From Phycisphaerae bacterium (lineage in GTDB: Bacteria; Planctomycetota; Phycisphaerae; SM23-33): a stretch of 64,000 nt of DNA. Below the pieces are notes generated by a model. The model saw nothing but the letters and a program-made list of their open reading frames with translations. It ran no database searches and was not told the origin of the DNA. Shown one piece after another: positions 15,373 through 24,900 of this stretch (position 1 is the first letter of the stretch; each line of letters opens with the position of its first letter). The stretch lies in the NCBI GenBank assembly GCA_030745875.1, contig JASLNT010000128.1, positions 1-64,000 of the forward strand, read 5' to 3'. A program made the translations under genes and the position numbers.

Positions 15373-17427
15373 ATGACCGACCCGAATCAAACACCTAGTC
15401 AGCCGCAAGGCCCCAACGGCAAGGACCCGGAGAATCCCCAGGGCCCCGCACCCCAACCGCCGACCAAGGTGGGCGGAACCCTGATGAGGGTTGTTATCGC
15501 CGTCGGCGTGGGTTTTCTGTTCCTGATGCTTCTTCGGGGGGACATGGACCAGGGCCGCGAAATCACAATTACCGATTTCTGGCGGTTCGTGGAGGGCGGA
15601 CAGGTAACCGGCGAGATCATTATCGAGAAGGATTCGATCTACGGAGAAAACACCAAGGATGTCTTTGTTCCCGACAAGGAATCCCACAAGTTTTACGTTC
15701 AATACAATCACCGCGACGACGAGAAGTTCACAGATAAGATCGATGCGGCTTCGAAGAACCACCCCGGCAAGTTTGACGTGAAGTTCAAACCCACCGGATG
15801 GTGGGAGATGATGCTTCCGCATTTGCTGATGACGGCGTTGGTGTTCCTGGCGATATGGTTCTTCGTGTTTCGGCGTATCGGAGCCGGAGGCGGCGGGGGA
15901 GGAATGTTGGGCAACTTCGGACGGTCCAAGCACCGCCTGACGCCCAAAGACCAGACGGGCGTGACGTTCGGAGACGTTGCCGGCGTGGACGAAGCGAAAG
16001 ATGAAGTCAGGGAGATCATCGAGTTCCTCCAGAATCCGCAGAAATTCCGCCGTCTGGGCGGGCGGATTCCCCGGGGCGTACTGCTTGTAGGCGAGCCCGG
16101 ATGCGGTAAAACGCTGCTGGCTAAGGCTATCGCCGGAGAAGCTGACGTCCCGTTCTTCTCGATCTCGGGCAGTGATTTTGTCGAGATGTTCGTCGGTGTC
16201 GGGGCCTCGCGAGTTCGCGATCTGTTCAAACAGGCCAAGGATCACTCTCCGTGCATTATCTTCCTGGACGAAATCGACGCCGTGGGACGCCGCCGAGGCG
16301 CATCGTTCGCTGGCGGAGGTCACGATGAGAGAGAGCAGACGCTAAATGCGATCCTGGTGGAAATGGACGGATTCGATTCGTCCGACCAGGTTATCGTAAT
16401 CGCTGCGACCAACCGCCTGGACGTCCTGGACCCCGCCCTGACTCGCCCCGGACGCTTTGACCGCCAGATAGACGTCCCGCTTCCGGACCTGCAGGGACGC
16501 TACGAAATACTGAAAATCTACGCCGAGAAAGTGAAATGCGATCCGAATATCGATCTCCGCAAAATGGCGCGCGGTACGCCGATGTTCAGCGGAGCCGATC
16601 TGGCCGCCCTGGTCAACGAAGCCGCCATCGCCGCAACGCTGGCTGACAAACAGTACGTTGATATCAGCGACCTGGAGGAGGCCCGCGACAAGGTGCGATG
16701 GGGTCGGGCCCGAAAAAGCCGCGCCATCGATGAAGCCGAACGCAAATGCACCGCCTACCACGAAGCCGGGCACGCGCTGGTGCAGGTGTTGGCTCCGGAC
16801 GCCGATCCGCTGCACAAGGTCTCCATAATACCCAGAGGGCGGATGGGCGGAGCCACCTTCTCGCTTCCGGAGAAAGACAGGTATATCTACACTCGAAAAT
16901 ACTGCGACTCCCTCCTGGCGGTCTGTTTCGGAGGCAGGATCGCCGAAGAAGTATTCTGCGGCGATTCATCCAGCGGAGCCAGCAGCGACATAGCCCAGGC
17001 CACCGCGGTTGCAAAGAAAATGGTCACCGATTGGGGCATGTCTGAAGAACTCGGACTGGTGCGATACAGCAACGGGTCCGAAGACAAAAACGTTTCACCG
17101 ATTTTCGGACAGCCCGAGTACTCCGACAAAACCGCCGATCTGATCGACCAGGAAGTGAAGGCGTTGGTTGATCGGGCGTACAAGTCGGCCCGCACTATGA
17201 TCGAGGATAATCGCGACAAACTCGAACGCCTCGCCCAGGCGCTGCTGAAATACGAAACTCTCGGTGTTGATGAAGTAATGCGAATATTCGACGGTGAGGT
17301 GATCGACAAGCCCACCGTAGCCGACCTGATCGGAATAGAGCAGGCGAAGACAGATGTTCCAATCGAAGAAACTCCCGCCCCCGCCGACGATTCACCCGAG
17401 CCTGAAGAGGGCTCTACGGAAGCCTGA
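15373..17427 (+). CDS. ftsH: ATP-dependent zinc metalloprotease FtsH
   Basis: A membrane-anchored AAA+ protease that degrades misfolded membrane proteins and regulatory proteins. It has 684 residues: a Pro/Gln-rich N-terminus, a membrane helix at about 38-56, a periplasmic domain, a second helix at about 146-166, then the AAA+ module with Walker A GEPGCGKT (about 240), Walker B IIFLDEIDAVG (about 294) and the second region of homology LTRPGRFDRQI. The zinc protease motif HEAGH lies at 463-467. The Gly-rich stretch before the AAA domain is normal for FtsH. The acidic Pro-rich tail (PEPEEGSTEA) replaces the usual C-terminus. folP follows after nine bases, so the two are probably co-transcribed. 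The ribosome site is weak. Confidence 0.97.
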   Translation: MTDPNQTPSQPQGPNGKDPENPQGPAPQPPTKVGGTLMRVVIAVGVGFLFLMLLRGDMDQGREITITDFWRFVEGGQVTGEIIIEKDSIYGENTKDVFVPDKESHKFYVQYNHRDDEKFTDKIDAASKNHPGKFDVKFKPTGWWEMMLPHLLMTALVFLAIWFFVFRRIGAGGGGGGMLGNFGRSKHRLTPKDQTGVTFGDVAGVDEAKDEVREIIEFLQNPQKFRRLGGRIPRGVLLVGEPGCGKTLLAKAIAGEADVPFFSISGSDFVEMFVGVGASRVRDLFKQAKDHSPCIIFLDEIDAVGRRRGASFAGGGHDEREQTLNAILVEMDGFDSSDQVIVIAATNRLDVLDPALTRPGRFDRQIDVPLPDLQGRYEILKIYAEKVKCDPNIDLRKMARGTPMFSGADLAALVNEAAIAATLADKQYVDISDLEEARDKVRWGRARKSRAIDEAERKCTAYHEAGHALVQVLAPDADPLHKVSIIPRGRMGGATFSLPEKDRYIYTRKYCDSLLAVCFGGRIAEEVFCGDSSSGASSDIAQATAVAKKMVTDWGMSEELGLVRYSNGSEDKNVSPIFGQPEYSDKTADLIDQEVKALVDRAYKSARTMIEDNRDKLERLAQALLKYETLGVDEVMRIFDGEVIDKPTVADLIGIEQAKTDVPIEETPAPADDSPEPEEGSTEA

Positions 17428-17436
17428 GACCCCGAG

Positions 17437-18288
17437 ATGCCGCGGACACTACAGGAAATCCTGACCGCAACCCCGCGCGATCCAGCCGTGGTCATGGGAA
17501 TCCTGAACGTAACTCCGGACAGCTTCTCCGACGGGGGGAAATACCTCGATCCCCAATCCGCCGCCGACCAGGCCCGCAGGATGATCGACTGCGGAGCCGA
17601 GATAATCGATATCGGCGCCGAATCGACCCGACCAGGCTCAGACTCCGTACCGCCGGACCAGCAGATTCAACGCATCGAACACATCGCTCCCGCCGTCATC
17701 GCAACCGGAGCAATCGTTAGCATCGACACCACCAGCTCCGCAGTGGCCGCCCGAGCGATCGCCTGGGGCGCCGAAATCATCAACGACGTCTCGGCTGGGC
17801 GCGACGATCCGGAGATATTAACGCTCGCCGCCCAGAGCGAGGCGGCGATTGTCCTGATGCATATGCTCGGCGGACCCAGAACGATGCAGGACAATCCCGT
17901 CTATGCAGACGTCCTGGGCGAAGTTAAGGCGTTCCTCGCCGAGCGAATTGCAGCCGCTTGCGCCGCCGGTGTCGACGAGTCCCGCATAATAATTGATCCG
18001 GGCATTGGGTTTGGAAAGAAGCTGGAGCACAATCTGGCGTTGCTGGGCGGAGTGGACGATCTGGGACGTCTCGGTAGGGCGATACTCATAGGCCCGTCGC
18101 GAAAACGATTCATAGGCGAGCTGGGCGGTTCGGACAAGGCTGAAGACCGCACAGGCGGTACGATCGCCGCCTGTCTGGCCGCACGCGCCGGCGGGGCGAC
18201 TGTTTTTCGCGTTCATGATGTGGGTCCGGCGGTTGAAGCGCTGAAGGTTTACGACGCTGTTATTTCCAACGGGGCGAACATTTCCTAA
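17437..18288 (+). CDS. folP: Dihydropteroate synthase
   Basis: Condenses p-aminobenzoate with hydroxymethyl-dihydropterin pyrophosphate in folate synthesis, and is the sulfonamide target. It has 283 residues, the usual length. Visible motifs: VMGILNVTPDSFSDGGKY (pterin site loop 1, about 20-37), IDIGAESTRPGS (about 56-67), ISIDTTSSAVAARAI-type strand, INDVSAG, and IDPGIGFGKKLEHNL near 185, ending with RVHDV. The gene starts nine bases after ftsH and is followed by the diadenylate cyclase gene. The ftsH-folP-cdaA-cdaR order fits an operon linking envelope protease, folate and c-di-AMP functions. Confidence 0.96.
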   Translation: MPRTLQEILTATPRDPAVVMGILNVTPDSFSDGGKYLDPQSAADQARRMIDCGAEIIDIGAESTRPGSDSVPPDQQIQRIEHIAPAVIATGAIVSIDTTSSAVAARAIAWGAEIINDVSAGRDDPEILTLAAQSEAAIVLMHMLGGPRTMQDNPVYADVLGEVKAFLAERIAAACAAGVDESRIIIDPGIGFGKKLEHNLALLGGVDDLGRLGRAILIGPSRKRFIGELGGSDKAEDRTGGTIAACLAARAGGATVFRVHDVGPAVEALKVYDAVISNGANIS

Positions 18289-18402
18289 AAAGATATCGCT
18301 GTTTCCACTGAAGTGAAAACTCCCAGACGGACGATTACGTATTAAGTAGTACGCAGCGCCCCGATCGCCGCAGCGCATTTGCGCGCGGATTGGGGCCGGG
18401 AT

Positions 18403-19266
18403 ATGTATGTAATGACGCAGCTGTTTGACGCCATCACGGCTTACCTGCGACGCGTGGGCAATTACAACCACGGCGTTGTGGTTGTAGAACTGCTCCTGAT
18501 CGGAGTGGTTGTGTGGTGGTTGATGCGCTTTCTCAGAGGCACGCGAGGCGCCAGGCTGGTAAAGGGCGTGGCGGTTATTCTGGCTACGGTCTACATAGCC
18601 ATTCGCCTCCTGCCCGAAGATCTCGGATGGGAGCGAATCAAGTTCCTGTACGGTAACTTCCTGCTGTTTGCCTTCGTGGGTATTGTAGTTGCATTCCAAC
18701 CGGAATTGCGCCGCGTACTGATCCAGGTCGGGCAAACGAAGTTCTTCAGCAGCCCTTTGGGACGCGTGCAGGCGATGATCGCCTCTCTCATCGAGAGCGC
18801 CGCGTACTTTTCGCGAAACAAGATCGGTGCGGTCATGGCGATAGAACGGTCGGTGGGGCTTGGTGAGATCGAAGAGTCCGGAACGTCCATAGACGCCGAA
18901 CTGACCAGCGGTCTGTTGAATTCGATATTCTATCCCGGCGGGGCGCTGCACGATATGGGCGTGATCATCCGGGACGGGCGAATAGCCGCCGCCGGATGCC
19001 AATTCCCTCTGGCTGAGAGCGAAGAAGTAGACGCTTCATTGGGCAGCAGGCACAGGGCGGCTCTGGGGTTGGCGAAGGACAGCGATGCGATAGTGCTGGT
19101 AGTTTCCGAAGAGACCGGACGCGTCTCGATAGCCTGCGACGGGCAACTGTATCTTGGCCTGTCGCCCGAAGCGCTGGACGCTCTGCTGCTTGGTTTGCTG
19201 GCTCCGAGAAAAATGCAGCGAAAGCCCGCCCGTGCGGACAAGGAAGCGAAGGACGAGGATGCCTAG
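18403..19266 (+). CDS. cdaA: CdaA-type membrane diadenylate cyclase with altered DGA motif
   Basis: Makes c-di-AMP from two ATP. I start at the ATG at 18403, with GGGG seven bases upstream; a TTG at 18379 is in frame. The 287-residue protein has about three N-terminal membrane helices (to about residue 95), then the DAC domain: IERSVGLGEIEESGTSIDAE, then ALHDMGVIIRDGRIAAAGC, then LGSRHRAALG. The RHR motif is intact, but the canonical DGA motif (LHDGAVI) reads DMG, keeping the Asp and changing the next two residues. A Lys/Asp-rich tail follows. The YbbR-domain gene downstream is the usual partner (CdaR). Function inferred from family and neighbours; activity of the DMG variant is not established here. 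Confidence 0.9.
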   Translation: MYVMTQLFDAITAYLRRVGNYNHGVVVVELLLIGVVVWWLMRFLRGTRGARLVKGVAVILATVYIAIRLLPEDLGWERIKFLYGNFLLFAFVGIVVAFQPELRRVLIQVGQTKFFSSPLGRVQAMIASLIESAAYFSRNKIGAVMAIERSVGLGEIEESGTSIDAELTSGLLNSIFYPGGALHDMGVIIRDGRIAAAGCQFPLAESEEVDASLGSRHRAALGLAKDSDAIVLVVSEETGRVSIACDGQLYLGLSPEALDALLLGLLAPRKMQRKPARADKEAKDEDA

Positions 19267-19295
19267 CACCCGGGAATCGGCATTGTGACCGCGAC

Positions 19296-20363
19296 ATGAG
19301 CAAAGCAAAGCAACATACCGACGCGCCTCGATTTAGTCGCCAGTGGTGGCTGGATACGGCGAGGACTTTGTTCTGGGTGGCGATAGTCACCGTGCTGGTC
19401 TGGATCTACGCCGACATGGAGTTCACCCAGACCGACGATATCGCAATACAGATCCATCTGCACGCCGACGGGTCGAAAGACACCGTGGTGACGTCCGAAC
19501 CGTCGAGGGAAGTCACATTTCAGATTCGCGGCAGCCGTAGCGATCTGGACCGATTCATCAAGAAGTTCCGCGGTGTGGTCGTCGGTTTTGACCTCAGTAC
19601 GGTCGACGGCTTCGGAGAGGACCTGGAGGCGATTCCGTCGGACCTGGTGCTGAAGTCGATTCCGGAAATAGACGAACTGGGTCTGAGGGTCGTCTCGGGC
19701 AATCCCGCGACCATAAAGGACATCAGAATCGAGACGCTGGTGGTCAGAGAGTTGCCCATCGAGTTCGCCTTCAAGGGCGCCGAACTGGCAGAGAGCCCAA
19801 AAGATGTTGTGAAAGTTCGGGCTCCCGACAGCGTCTGGTCCCGCATACCGCCCAATTCAAGGATACGGACGGTGGAGAAGGATCTATCCGACCTGCCTGC
19901 GGGCGAGGAGCAGAAAGTAAAATTCCAACTGATTTCCGCTGTGGGTGCGGAATCAGTGAGCCTGGAGTCCGATGAAGTGACAGTCAGTCTTCAGGTCGTG
20001 CGCAGAACGGCCGCGGCGACCGAGACCATCTCGGTGACCGTAAGGATAGTAACACCGGCCGAATGGACCGAAGAGGGCGTCTGGGCTCAGTACAAGCTTG
20101 TTCGCAGGGATCGCATCGAGTGGCTTACAAAGATCACCGTCACCGGTCCTCGGAAGGATATCGACATCCTGAAAACCGACAAGACCAAGACTATTGACGC
20201 ATACATTGTCCTGACCGACAGCGACACCGAACCGATAGACAGTTGGTCGTCTCGCAAAGTCACTCTTCGCTTTCCCCCCGGACTGCAGATACAACTGGCT
20301 TCGGGGCAAGTCGAACCGGCTGTACAGTTCCGCCTCGAAAAACGAGTCACCACAACCCCCTAA
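19296..20363 (+). CDS. cdaR: YbbR-domain protein, CdaR-like cyclase partner
   Basis: A 355-residue protein anchored by one N-terminal helix (TLFWVAIVTVLVWIYADMEF, about 24-43) with the rest outside the membrane. The external part consists of YbbR-type beta repeats, such as VTFQIRGSRSDLDRFIKKFR, VKVRAPDSVWSRIPPNSRIR and ITVTGPRKDIDILKTDKTKT. In Firmicutes CdaR binds and modulates CdaA. The immediate downstream position (29 bases after the cyclase gene) supports the same pairing. No glmM follows; the next gene is unrelated. The ribosome site before the ATG is weak. Confidence 0.88.
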   Translation: MSKAKQHTDAPRFSRQWWLDTARTLFWVAIVTVLVWIYADMEFTQTDDIAIQIHLHADGSKDTVVTSEPSREVTFQIRGSRSDLDRFIKKFRGVVVGFDLSTVDGFGEDLEAIPSDLVLKSIPEIDELGLRVVSGNPATIKDIRIETLVVRELPIEFAFKGAELAESPKDVVKVRAPDSVWSRIPPNSRIRTVEKDLSDLPAGEEQKVKFQLISAVGAESVSLESDEVTVSLQVVRRTAAATETISVTVRIVTPAEWTEEGVWAQYKLVRRDRIEWLTKITVTGPRKDIDILKTDKTKTIDAYIVLTDSDTEPIDSWSSRKVTLRFPPGLQIQLASGQVEPAVQFRLEKRVTTTP

Positions 20364-20509
20364 TTCCAACCTGTCGACAACAGGGGACCCAATGCGCCAC
20401 AAATGGAAATTGCCGTTTACATTTAGCGCAGTAACCGGACAATTGTAACGGGCGTATAACCCTCCAATACGGACTCTCGTCTCTTATGCGACAAACAGGA
20501 GTAGCGATA

Positions 20510-23443
20510 ATGGCGCCATCGACCAGTAGAACTTTCGGCTTGACGGTACTTTCGGCAATCTGCCTGGTTCTTCTTTCGGCCGGAGAGGTCCTCGCCGGTT
20601 CATCTTCGCTTAAGATATTGAAATCTTACGGCCGCGAATCCGGTGTGTTCGTAGTTATCGGCTGCGGCGACCAGAGGGCTCCTCGGATGGCGGTTGATCT
20701 CGGTCGCAACGGTGATAGTCTGGTTCATGCTCTGGCGGGGGATGCGAAAGAGTTGGCGGCGTTCAATAAGGCGATTGCCGCCGGGGGCGTTAAGGGATAT
20801 GTTTCGGCCGAACAGTTGCCTCTGTCGAAGCTTCCCTACCGGGATTACATGATCAACGTGATTGTTGTGATGGACCAGGCGAAGGCTGAATCCGCCGGTC
20901 TGACTATCGATGAGGTGCGCCGTTGTATCGCCCCGTACGGACGCCTGGTTACTTGCGAGGGCGGTGTTGTGGAGAATATCGAAGAAATCCCGCTTCCCGA
21001 CACGATGGACGTCTGGACGCATCGCTACTATTCCGCCGCCGGCATCCCCGCCTCCAGCGACAAGGTTTTCGGAACTCCGTACGGTTTCAAGTGGAGCGCC
21101 GGACTGCCCATGAATCTGACCAAACGTTACGCCTCCACGCGGGCGTTGCTTGTGAATGACGGACGCTGCTTCACACTTTCCACATCAGTTTACGAGAATC
21201 TCGCAGAAGGATGGCGTCTCAGCGGTAAGGGCAGTTACACCCAGTACATGACATGTCGTGACGCATTCAACGGGCGTATGCTCTGGCGTAAGAAGCTGGC
21301 GGGCATTTTCTACGGCGGACTCTACATCGAAAACGTCGCGCCGCTTGTTTCTGTTGGTCAGCACGTGTATGTCCCCGATGGCGGCGGGAAGATGCTCGTC
21401 GTGAGTTCGCGGACGGGCGAGACCCTCCGCCAATTGCCCACGACCTACAGCCCGGGCGTTATATCCGCCGCCGACGGCGTGGTCGTTGTCGCCACCTGGA
21501 AGGGGGGCAAGGTGATATGGGGGCGATGGGTGCGCGGCCGTATGGATTGGGGCGTCGGCGAGGGGACCATGGAGGCTTACGATGACAAGACAGGAAGGCT
21601 GCTTTGGAGCAATAAGCTGCTTGGAACGTCCATGGTGATCGCAGACGGTAAGGTCTACATCGTCAACAGATCGGAGATGGATGAGCACGAGAAATCAGGC
21701 GGCAAGAGCAAGGGATCCAAGCATCCGCCTCAGTCGGTGGTTGCGCTGGATCTGAAAAAAGGCGCGATCCTCTGGAAGACATCAGACCAGGAGATCAAAC
21801 GCCCGAACCAGGCGCTCAGCCTCGAAGCCGCCGGATTCGGCGCGGTGGCGGTGGCGTCCTCCAGGCAAAGAAACAATGTTACGCTGCTTTCGGCGGAGAC
21901 CGGTAAGCTGCTTAGCGGAGCCAAGGCGTCTGAAGCGGGCAAGCATTTCTTCAGGTACAGAGGACATATCTGCGCGCCTGCGATGAAGGTTAGCGGCAAG
22001 GTCATCAATCGCGGTAAGAATATGAGCTTCGGCGGAGCCCGGGCCGCTTGCCTCACCGGTACGATTCCCGCATACGGAGCCGGTTACATCGCCCAGAACT
22101 GGTGCAATAACTGTTCGCCCGGCCAGATCCCGGGGATGATTGCCGTAGCGTCTATCGGAAAGGTCCCTTCGGCTGCCGAGATGGAGGCTGAGGTCGATCC
22201 GGTTTCGCAGAGCGCATACGACGAAACCAAGGATGGCGCCGCCTCCGAGTCGCAATGGTCCAGTTTCCGAGCTGACGCCGAGCGGAGCAACGGTTCGGAT
22301 TGTGAGATTGCGTCCAGGATGGCTGTGCGATGGTCGAAGAACGTCACCGCCGACGCCGTATCACGGTTAAGGAACCGCGCTGCAGCCGCGAAGGTCGGAA
22401 CTGTGAAGCGGGATTGGCGGAGTTACCTTAACAGCAGGCTTACCGCCCCGGTGGTTTCCGGTTCGCTGGCGATTGTGGGCGATATCGACCATAACGAGGT
22501 GATTGCGGTCAATCTCAAGGTCGGCAGGGTGATGTGGCGGTACATGACGGGCGGAAGGATGGACACCGCGCCCACTCTGCACAAGGGAATCTGCCTGGTG
22601 GGCGATCACACCGGATACGTTCACGCCGTCAAGATCAAGAGCGGTGAGCTCATTTATCGCTTGCGCATAGCGCCTCAGGAAAAACGAATGGTCTCGTATG
22701 GAAAGGTCGAGTCGGTCTGGCCGGTGATCGGAGGCGTTATGGTGACCGGCGGCAAGGCCTACGCATCGTCCGGGCGGACCCAGGGCTCCGACGGCGGGCT
22801 GTTGGTGAGGGCTTTCGTCCCCGAGACGGGCAAACAGATATGGGCCAGAACCATCATAGGCAAAGGCCGCAGCATGAGACGCAACGATACTCTGATCCGC
22901 CAGGGCGACTGCGCCAGGATAATGGGTCATCTTCTCAATCTCGCCACGGGCAAGAACGGTTCGCCGAAGCGCGGCGCCAGGGCGTTGCAGATTGGAAACG
23001 AGGGGTTGTACAGTTGGAACTGGACCCGGCTTGGACATCGGAAGTTCAAGGAGATTGGCTACGGCGGGTACAAGGGCGATACGGTGAGTTGGACAGACGA
23101 TTACATTGCGGCTTGCAATAAGGACAATGCTCTTTCATTTGGTTATGTCGGCGACGGCGCCGACCCGTCCGGGAAGGGTAAGAAAGGCGTGAAGGTGTCC
23201 GCCGACCGTCAGGTGACGACATTAGTGGTCTGCAGGAATGTTATCTTGCTCGGCGGATCGATTCTAAAGCCGGGCCCCAAGAGAGGGTTCATTCAGGCGA
23301 TATCCCTGGCCGATGCTAAACAAGTGTGGGATCAAACGTTTAACGCCAAGCTTTGCTTTAACGGCATCGCAGTGGCTGACGGGAACATCGTCGCCTCGTT
23401 CAACGACGGATCGATGGCCGTCTTGGCGGGCGACCGCAGATGA
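20510..23443 (+). CDS. Exported fusion: methyltransferase-like domain plus PQQ-type beta-propeller
   Basis: Started at the ATG at 20510, which has AGGAG eight bases upstream (frame open from 20486). The 977-residue protein has a signal peptide (LTVLSAICLVLLSAGEVLAG). Residues about 45-150 look like a degenerate SAM-methyltransferase Rossmann domain: GVFVVIGCGDQRAPRMAVDL, PLSKLPYRDYMINVIVV and APYGRLVTCEGG. The rest is a PQQ/quinoprotein-type propeller with blades such as AFNGRMLWRKKL, AYDDKTGRLLWSNKL, VALDLKKGAILWKTS, AVNLKVGRVMWRYMTG and SLADAKQVWDQTF. This arrangement recurs in planctomycetes; substrate and cofactor are unknown, and an exported SAM enzyme would be unusual, so the first domain may be catalytically dead. 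Confidence 0.75.
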   Translation: MAPSTSRTFGLTVLSAICLVLLSAGEVLAGSSSLKILKSYGRESGVFVVIGCGDQRAPRMAVDLGRNGDSLVHALAGDAKELAAFNKAIAAGGVKGYVSAEQLPLSKLPYRDYMINVIVVMDQAKAESAGLTIDEVRRCIAPYGRLVTCEGGVVENIEEIPLPDTMDVWTHRYYSAAGIPASSDKVFGTPYGFKWSAGLPMNLTKRYASTRALLVNDGRCFTLSTSVYENLAEGWRLSGKGSYTQYMTCRDAFNGRMLWRKKLAGIFYGGLYIENVAPLVSVGQHVYVPDGGGKMLVVSSRTGETLRQLPTTYSPGVISAADGVVVVATWKGGKVIWGRWVRGRMDWGVGEGTMEAYDDKTGRLLWSNKLLGTSMVIADGKVYIVNRSEMDEHEKSGGKSKGSKHPPQSVVALDLKKGAILWKTSDQEIKRPNQALSLEAAGFGAVAVASSRQRNNVTLLSAETGKLLSGAKASEAGKHFFRYRGHICAPAMKVSGKVINRGKNMSFGGARAACLTGTIPAYGAGYIAQNWCNNCSPGQIPGMIAVASIGKVPSAAEMEAEVDPVSQSAYDETKDGAASESQWSSFRADAERSNGSDCEIASRMAVRWSKNVTADAVSRLRNRAAAAKVGTVKRDWRSYLNSRLTAPVVSGSLAIVGDIDHNEVIAVNLKVGRVMWRYMTGGRMDTAPTLHKGICLVGDHTGYVHAVKIKSGELIYRLRIAPQEKRMVSYGKVESVWPVIGGVMVTGGKAYASSGRTQGSDGGLLVRAFVPETGKQIWARTIIGKGRSMRRNDTLIRQGDCARIMGHLLNLATGKNGSPKRGARALQIGNEGLYSWNWTRLGHRKFKEIGYGGYKGDTVSWTDDYIAACNKDNALSFGYVGDGADPSGKGKKGVKVSADRQVTTLVVCRNVILLGGSILKPGPKRGFIQAISLADAKQVWDQTFNAKLCFNGIAVADGNIVASFNDGSMAVLAGDRR

Positions 23444-23527
23444 GACCCGCACCGGCGGGCCTGTTGCATTTGAGGCGTGTGTGGCGTAATCTTTGCTCGC
23501 GAGATTATCTCGTATTGGAGCATGACT

Positions 23528-24781
23528 ATGGAACCTGAGACAGTAATTGCCGACCTGGCTGCTCCGGCCCGTCGCGCCGCTGCCGTTCTCGCCGCCAGTC
23601 GCGGTGAAAAACGAAACGCCGCTCTGCTGGCCTGCGCGCAGGCGATTCGCGACGACGCTGAGCGGCTGAAGAGCGAAAACAACAAGGATTTGTCTCGTAG
23701 CGAAGAGTTTGGACTGTCCCAGGCGATGGTCGACCGCCTCACGCTCGACGACGGGCGCATCGAATCGATGGCGTGTGCGCTTGAGCAGATCGCCGCCCAG
23801 ACCGACCCGATCGGCCAGACTATTCGGGCTTCCAACCGTCCCAACGGTCTGCGGATTGAGAAGCGTCGCGTGCCGATTGGTGTGATCGGGATCATATTCG
23901 AATCGCGACCGAACGTAACCGCGGATGCGGCGGGGTTGTGCATCAAGAGCGGCAATGCGTGCATTCTCCGCGGCGGGAAGGAGGCGATTCACTCGAATCT
24001 CGCCATCGCCGCTTCACTGCGTCGCGGGCTTGCAAAGACTGATCTACCGCCCGAGGCGGTGACCGTGCTGGAGAGCACAGATCGCGCGCTTGTCGCAGCC
24101 ATGGCGCGGGCCGAGGGGCTGATAGATCTGATCATTCCTCGAGGCGGAGAGGCGTTGATTCGCGCGGTCGCCCAAGCCGCTACGATACCTGTAATTAAGC
24201 ATTACGCGGGCAACTGTCACGTTTACGTCCACGCCAGGGCGAACCTGGGAATGGCCGAGCGGATCGTCATGAACGCCAAGTGTCAGCGCCCCGGGGTATG
24301 CAACGCGGCTGAAACGCTTCTGGTCGACCAAGCCATCGCCCGCCGCTTCCTGGGCGACATTGCTCCGGAACTGGCTCAAGCGGGTGTCGAACTCCGCGGA
24401 TGCGATCAGGCCCGAACATTCGCCGAGATGAAACCCGCAGTAGAAGAAGACTGGTCAACAGAGTATCTCGAGTTGATTCTGGCGGTTAAGGTCGTTGAAG
24501 ATCTTGACGAAGCGATCGAACATATAAACACCTACAGCAGCGGTCACACCGAGGCTGTCGTTACCGATGAAGTGCAGGCTGCGCAAGAGTTTATCTCGCG
24601 CGTCGACTCCTCCAGCGTAATGGTCAACGCTTCGACGCGTTTCAGTGACGGCGGCGAGTACGGGCTCGGCGCTGAAATCGGGATCAGCACTGACAAACTG
24701 CACGCTCGCGGCCCGATGGGCGCCGAAGATCTGACGACCTACAAATGGATCGTCACCGGGCAGGGACACGTGCGTCAGTAG
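23528..24781 (+). CDS. proA: Glutamate-5-semialdehyde dehydrogenase (gamma-glutamyl phosphate reductase)
   Basis: Reduces gamma-glutamyl phosphate with NADPH in proline synthesis. I chose the ATG at 23528 because TTGGAG sits seven bases upstream and the product then has 417 residues, matching the usual length; an ATG at 23522 is in frame but too close to the ribosome site. Motifs: IEKRRVPIGVIGIIFESRPN (about 115-135), KSGNACILRGGKEAIHSN, LIIPRGGEALIRAV, the catalytic Cys region NAKCQRPGVCNAAETLLV, and SVMVNASTRFSDGGEYGLGA near the end. No proB neighbour is present, so the pathway is split. No terminator is obvious. Confidence 0.96.
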   Translation: MEPETVIADLAAPARRAAAVLAASRGEKRNAALLACAQAIRDDAERLKSENNKDLSRSEEFGLSQAMVDRLTLDDGRIESMACALEQIAAQTDPIGQTIRASNRPNGLRIEKRRVPIGVIGIIFESRPNVTADAAGLCIKSGNACILRGGKEAIHSNLAIAASLRRGLAKTDLPPEAVTVLESTDRALVAAMARAEGLIDLIIPRGGEALIRAVAQAATIPVIKHYAGNCHVYVHARANLGMAERIVMNAKCQRPGVCNAAETLLVDQAIARRFLGDIAPELAQAGVELRGCDQARTFAEMKPAVEEDWSTEYLELILAVKVVEDLDEAIEHINTYSSGHTEAVVTDEVQAAQEFISRVDSSSVMVNASTRFSDGGEYGLGAEIGISTDKLHARGPMGAEDLTTYKWIVTGQGHVRQ

Positions 24782-24816
24782 GATCGTTCCGAAGCGATAA
24801 ATTCGGTAATATTCGC

Positions 24817-24844
24817 TTGTTTTTCGCGTTTCTATTAATACACT
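24817..24844 (+). promoter_or_regulatory. Candidate promoter for the Gfo/Idh/MocA gene
   Basis: TTGTTT (24817-24822), a 16-base spacer, then TACACT (24839-24844), in the AT-rich gap 57 bases before the ATG at 24901. Confidence 0.4.
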
Positions 24845-24900
24845 AATAGGACTCTACCAAGGCTATTTCACGCTAACCCCATGAATCGGAGATGCACAAA

